From Diadophis punctatus similis (lineage: Eukaryota > Chordata > Lepidosauria > Squamata > Dipsadidae): a stretch of DNA of 64,000 nucleotides. Below, piece after piece: positions 58,501 through 64,000 of this stretch. The position numbers and the translations under genes are program-made. Positions within the stretch are counted from its first letter, which is position 1. Every line of letters begins with the position of its first letter. Location: positions 171,961,430-172,025,429 of the forward strand of contig JALIGW010000002.1 of NCBI GenBank assembly GCA_023053685.1, given 5' to 3'. Below the pieces are notes generated by a model, which saw only the letters and a program-made list of their open reading frames with translations, made no database searches and was not told the DNA's origin.

Positions 58501-58800
58501 AAAGATGTTCTGAAACATAAAGGAGTGTGTATGATTCATTAGAAAAACCATGGGGTGGTTTCCTCCCAGATTTGGGAAGTCCTCATGGCTACTTTAAAAA
58601 TTCAGAAAGAGATGCTTTATTCACATTCCTGCACATTCCAAAGCACCTTGTTCAAAGGTTTTTCATATCCATCATTAGAAAAATGGGATACATATTTATA
58701 ACATGTATAACAATGAATAAATACAGAGCTTGTAGACTGAACAGATTAGTCATTGGTAGGTTTTTTGATGTCAGGTTCCACCAGCAAAGACAAAAATAAT

Positions 58801-59386
58801 GGGTAACTTTCCTCTCTCACTTTTGAAAATACAAAAGCATGTGCCTCCTTTTTCTTCTGCACTGGCATATGTTACTAGATGAATAGGTAAAGATTACAAT
58901 AGAGCCAACTGATTTTTTCCAAAGTACTTGGTTGCTGGCTTTGTGCATGCAATATTCTTATACTTGATACTTGGGCGGCGTTGACAAATAAATAGATCTG
59001 CCATAATTCCTCTAATGAAGTTCTTCAACCACAGCTCTAATCCAGCCTTTCCCTACCTTAAAAAAATACATTTAAGTAGATAGTATGTACTGACTTGTTC
59101 CTTTTCTTAACTGTCTGAATTATATTATTCTCTCAATGCCTGAAGAGTTGACAGCACCCACCCAACTTTGGATGATCCCCAAACTCTACAACTCAATATT
59201 TAGTACTTAGACAGGAGACCAGGGTTGTTGGCTAGACTGGGAATCCAAATTAGCTTGCTATACTGATAGCTACTGACTATCAGTTGATAAAGAGTTTTGA
59301 ATGGAGTTTGCCATTGATACAAAAGCAGAAACTAGAGGCAGTTTAATCACACAGAGAGAGTGGAAAGAGACTGAATTGCAAAGCAT
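58801..59386. other. No recognised feature
   Basis: Single-copy-looking sequence. Confidence 0.4.
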
Positions 59387-59460
59387 ATTTATTTATTTGT
59401 TGCATTTATATGGCATCCATCTCACCGATAAAGCATCTCTGGGCCTTCATAATATCTTAA
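59387..59460 (-). mobile_element. LINE/SINE 3' tail fragment
   Basis: In reverse, CGGTGAGATGGATGCCATAT then AAATGCAACAAATAAATAAA is similar to the tail at 33545-33640. Only the tail is visible. Confidence 0.45.
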
Positions 59461-59868
59461 AGAATGAATGGGTTTGGAAAATGAAAAGGACAAAAAACTT
59501 TGGAGGGTGGAAATGGAGGCGGTAAGGCCCTACAGAAGAAAGAGATAAGAAGTTCAAAGAACAAAAGACAATTGTTCTACCAATACACTGTGGAAGCAGA
59601 GATAATAAGGAAAATGAGACAGAGATGAATGGGTGTAAATTAAATATAGCTATGTCTCGTTTTCTATTGAACGCCTTTATTTCTAGGGTTTACAATACCT
59701 CACTCCTTTCTGTAGTTTGCATAACACGGCTTACTTTAAAAAGGAATAGAATGATGTGTGTGTATGTGTGTAAATTGTAATTGCAGCTGTCTGAATCTGT
59801 TTTTTAAGCAAACTGCTCATCTCATTTTGTTAGAATTCCATCCCTATTCATCCTGATACCAGTTAGGT

Positions 59869-60522
59869 CACGGGTGTCAAACTCACCGCTTCACGTTGCT
59901 GTCATGTGATGCAGGGGTGGGTTTTAACTTACCTCGCTGCCAGTTTGCTTCCTCCCATGCCGCGTGGCGTGCCGCGTGGGCGAATGCAGTGCATTGCACA
60001 ATGCCAAAAAAATCTGGAAAAAAAACAAACCAAAAACAAGATGGCGACTACATGCACAGTGCCAGAAACTCAGCTTCTGCACATGCTCAGAAGAAAAAAA
60101 TAAATACAAAAAATCCCCCCAAAAAAGCCAAAAGCAAGATGGCGACCGCATGCACAGTGCCAGAAACTCGGCTTTTGCACATGCTCAGAAAAAAAATAAA
60201 AAATAAAAAAATTCAAAAAAGAATTCAATTTTTTTTAAAAAAGCCGAAAACAAGATGGCAACTGCATGGACAGTGCCGGAAACTCGGCTTCTGCACATGC
60301 TCAGAAGAAGAAAAATTTCACAAAAAAAAATGGTGGCGCCCACGGACCGAACCGGTTCCGTGATGTCATCATGATGTCACCAGCGGATCGCTACCAGTTC
60401 GGGCGCGGTGGAACACACCTCTGATGTGATGTTTTGCTATGTTTTTCCCATTCGCGGAGCTGGGGTGAGCGTGGCCTACCTGTGATGCATCTGGCCCGCG
60501 GGTCGCCAGTTTGACACCCCTG
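59869..60522. mobile_element. Non-autonomous hAT element, family C (copy 3), split by another hAT
   Basis: Ends CACGGGTGTCAAACTC and CAGTTTGACACCCCTG. AGTTAGGT is repeated exactly at 59861-59868 and 60523-60530, central TA. Without the nested element it is about 134 bp, close to the 131 bp of the other family C copies. Confidence 0.95.
59912..60423. mobile_element. Non-autonomous hAT element, family A (copy 9), nested in family C
   Basis: Ends CAGGGGTGGGTTTT and GTGGAACACACCTCTG. ATGTGATG is repeated exactly at 59904-59911 and 60424-60431. The interior holds three tandem units of about 100 bp (each with CACAGTGCC.GAAACTC.GCTT and GCACATGCTCAGAA, near 60055, 60153 and 60270). Confidence 0.95.
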
Positions 60523-60542
60523 AGTTAGGTAAAATATATATT

Positions 60543-61406
<864 letters not shown>

Positions 61407-61414
61407 CTGTAGAC

Positions 61415-61683
61415 CAGCGGTTCTCAAACTGGGGGTCGTGATCCCTTTGGGGGTTGAATGACCCTTTCACAGGGGTCAGGAGACTTCGCCCGGATGCCAC
61501 TATTTGAGTTCTTTTACCCTCTGTGTATGCACAGAACGCTTTGCGCATACACAGAGGATAAAAGAACTCAAATGGTGGCGGCGGGGCGGTGGTTGCGGTG
61601 GTGGGCACGGCGGCGGGGTGGGTCACGGCAGGGGCATGGGGGCGAGTTGCCGGTCGCGGCATTAGAAAGGTTGACAACTACTG
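61415..61683. mobile_element. SPIN/OC1-like non-autonomous hAT element
   Basis: Left end CAGCGGTTCTCAAACTGGGG then GACCCTTTCACAGGGGTC, and right end GGTCGCGGCATTAGAAAGGT then TGACAACTACTG, match the ends of SPIN and OC1 hATs known for horizontal transfer among tetrapods. CTGTAGAC is repeated exactly at 61407-61414 and 61684-61691. The centre holds a palindrome (61505-61575) related to the core of the family A element at 26134. Confidence 0.88.
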
Positions 61684-61691
61684 CTGTAGAC

Positions 61692-64000
61692 TATAATTTT
61701 GGAGAAAAGAGGTGTTGATTTATTCCATTTACAAATATAATTTGTTCAATGTTTCTTATATTCTTGTGTTGTTTCAAGACAGACAACAATATTATGTTTA
61801 TTATAAAAAGTTAACAACCAATAATTGTATTTGCCCAAAGGAAATCTATCCATTGTTTCTGATTTTTCTCTTTTGCCTAGAACACATGCAATCGTCAGCT
61901 GCTTTTATCTGGCTATTGGACTAAATTTAAAAAATCAGCTCAGGATTTTCATCAAAGACCGAGTCAGTTAGGATTATTTAAGGAATAGGGGGGAGAGTTT
62001 AAGAAGTTTAAGATGGTGGCTGTGATTATGCAATTAAAACCATTGTCTTGATTTTCTATATGCCTTCTACAGAAGCTTCTGAAGCTAATGATCTATCCAT
62101 TATAAAATGTAGGTGGAGCAAAGAACCTATAGTCCAAGTGATACTGAACTACAATTCCCAGCATTACTCTAACATGTTAGCCATATTAGAACCTGCTAGT
62201 TCAGCAACATCTGGGCTTACTACATTAAAAATCAGCTTTCAATTAATTCGGAATAATTGGACAAATATATTTTGGACAAATACATTTAGTTGCCTTCAAC
62301 GAGATGGGCAGCATACAAGTTTGATAAATATTCATGTATTACATCTATAACAATAGTGCACCTAAATCTGAACATAAGCTGAAAGAAAACGATAGCTTTT
62401 AAAGTTTTTAATCTCTTGATTTGAAATACAGGCTAGAATGAGATCTGAAATCTCCACTCTTGAACAATATGCTAATAAATAATGGTTCCAGAAGAAAAGT
62501 GTAACATTGGAAAGTTCCAGTTATAAAAATGCTCCTGCTCATAAAGAAATAAAACCAGTCAGCTCCATCAACATTATTTCAACTTACTGAGAGCAGTCAT
62601 TTTAGAACTCCCTTGGAATCTTATTTATGACCTCACACAAGAATGCAAACTGCTTCTTTGATGTCACAGCTGAATCTTTCCATTATTCACAGGTTTGTGG
62701 ATTAACAGGAGGTAAGCATGGAAAGAGACTACCTACTTACCTCTAAAGCATATGAGTTATGGACAAAATTTCGAGACACATAATTACGGTTGAAATGAAA
62801 TGAAGTTTCATAAGAAATTAAATGAAGTTATGTGATTAGATTCTAAACCTCCCAACCCCTTGAGCTGAGATACCCTTTTAACTTCTTCATCTCATGATAG
62901 ACTTTAAAAAGTGTGAGTTTTTACTGCATACTAAAATCTTTACAGGATTAATTGAAACAGCCTTCAATGAAATACTGCTCCGAAAATTATAATTGGTAGG
63001 GAAAATAAAGAGTTATTTAGGAATGGGTATAGATAAAAATCTTCAAATCAAATCCTATGTGAGAAAAAAAGGGTCTTTCAATGTTCCTGTAAAATACAGT
63101 GATGTATTCCAATTATTGTTATAGCCGAAAGAAGATCAGATTCATTTTGTTACCACCTAGAAAATAATATAGAAACTTTGTAAATGATTTAAAGATGGAT
63201 TGAGCTATGCACATTTCTTAGCCTTCAGCTCATTTAAGCTCTCATGTGCAAACATAATGGCTGAGCTCATTAAACACTGATTTAAATATCTGCTAGGTTA
63301 AATCAATGGGCATGTTTAACCTGTGGAAAACTGTGACTTGCTTTCATTGCAAGTGCACTTTCGAGATGGATAGGAAGGCACCAAAGAATCTAATTTCCCT
63401 GCGTGCCCTTCAGAACATTGAAATCTTTTGTAGGGCAGGAAAAAATTGCAAATGGGATTAAACAAAGAAAGTATCCTGGAAAAAGTTATGAGATAATGTT
63501 TATAGGCATGGGTAAAACTATTTTAAATAAATGAGCTATATACCATAAATAGATTTATGCACACCTGATGGAAAAATGGAAATCTATAATATGCTATTTG
63601 GATTGCTTTGCATTCAGTAACCACCATTTCCATGGATGATTGAACTGAGCGCTGGAAAGCTAAGAACAATGAAGGAAAGAGCAACAACAAATGGAAATAT
63701 GAAATTAATTTAGAGTTAACAACGGCTGTATATTTTTCTGCTTTGCAAGTAATGATCGAGAATTGAATCCAGAAACATTCCTTGGTTGAAGTAGCAGGAC
63801 TTAATTTCATGAAACACAAACACAAACACACAGAGAGACTTACTTTTTAGACGCTAACAAGCCTTCTGGTTTGACCACATTGTTCTCCTTCTCTATTTCA
63901 CGAGGGAGTCCTACTGTGAAATCTTTATATCACTTAAATATTCCTCACTTATGTGAGGTTCACACTTAACTCTGGGAGAAGAGTCCATCAATAGAATATT
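61692..64000. other. Repeat-free end of the window
   Basis: No recognised transposon, no microsatellite of note and no convincing ORF. The interval 63190-63480 has balanced, complex composition unlike the surrounding AT-rich DNA. Confidence 0.4.

Overview
The window is repeat-dense, AT-rich nuclear DNA from a squamate reptile, most likely a snake. The evidence is the mixture of repeat lineages side by side: CR1 LINE ends with microsatellite tails (including a CR1-like end with an AGAAT tail of the kind known in snakes), a Bov-B (RTE) fragment, L2/CR1-group LINEs, 5'-truncated L1s, a nearly complete R4/Dong-type LINE, tRNA-derived squamate SINEs, many short non-autonomous hAT elements and very abundant simple repeats. 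I find no confident host protein-coding gene. The stretches between repeats look intergenic or deep-intronic. One ORF of about 100 codons (48842-49144) behind a good splice-acceptor-like sequence is the only part that could be an exon, and it may equally be retroelement-derived.

Layout. 1-17 kb: mostly single-copy-looking DNA with scattered hAT MITEs (1602-1963, 5263-5393), an L1 3' end (10.4-10.9 kb), CR1 ends, and a dinucleotide/tetranucleotide block with a tRNA-Val-like SINE (15.9-16.6 kb). 17-31 kb: more hAT MITEs, a SINE with a MITE nested in it (19.3-19.8 kb), Bov-B (20.2-20.6 kb), an L2/CR1 LINE 3' half (21.7-22.5 kb), a TA-flanked MITE (25.3-25.8 kb), a 324-bp fold-back hAT (26.1 kb) and an L1 with target-site duplication (28.1-28.7 kb). 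32-45 kb: further MITEs, a MITE inside another terminal-inverted-repeat element (37.1-37.8 kb), CR1 with a three-part microsatellite tail (39.3-39.8 kb), a 0.5-kb tetranucleotide array (42.7-43.2 kb), GT/GA arrays and a solo LTR (45.4-45.8 kb). 46.0-47.8 kb: a GC-rich minisatellite of about 101-bp units that alternate in two types, apparently grown from the interior of a hAT MITE. 48.8-53.8 kb: an unknown ORF, then a CR1 3' tail whose ATT microsatellite has been entered by an R4/Dong-type LINE (minus strand, about 3.85 kb) carrying five 54-bp 5' monomers. 54.5-61.7 kb: a LINE with a MITE nested in its ORF, a MITE nested in a MITE (59.9-60.5 kb), a SPIN/OC1-like hAT (61.4-61.7 kb). 61.7-64 kb: no recognised repeats.

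How the parts relate. Eleven of the hAT-type insertions carry exact 8-bp target-site duplications that I could read directly and four more carry ones with a single mismatch. Many have TA at the centre, as for Buster-group hATs. Three of these insertions sit inside older repeats, which gives a relative order of events. Microsatellites occur repeatedly at LINE 3' ends, and the R4 element used one of them as its target. No element in the window encodes an intact transposase. The R4 LINE has two internal stop codons in an otherwise open frame, so everything here is non-autonomous or recently inactivated.
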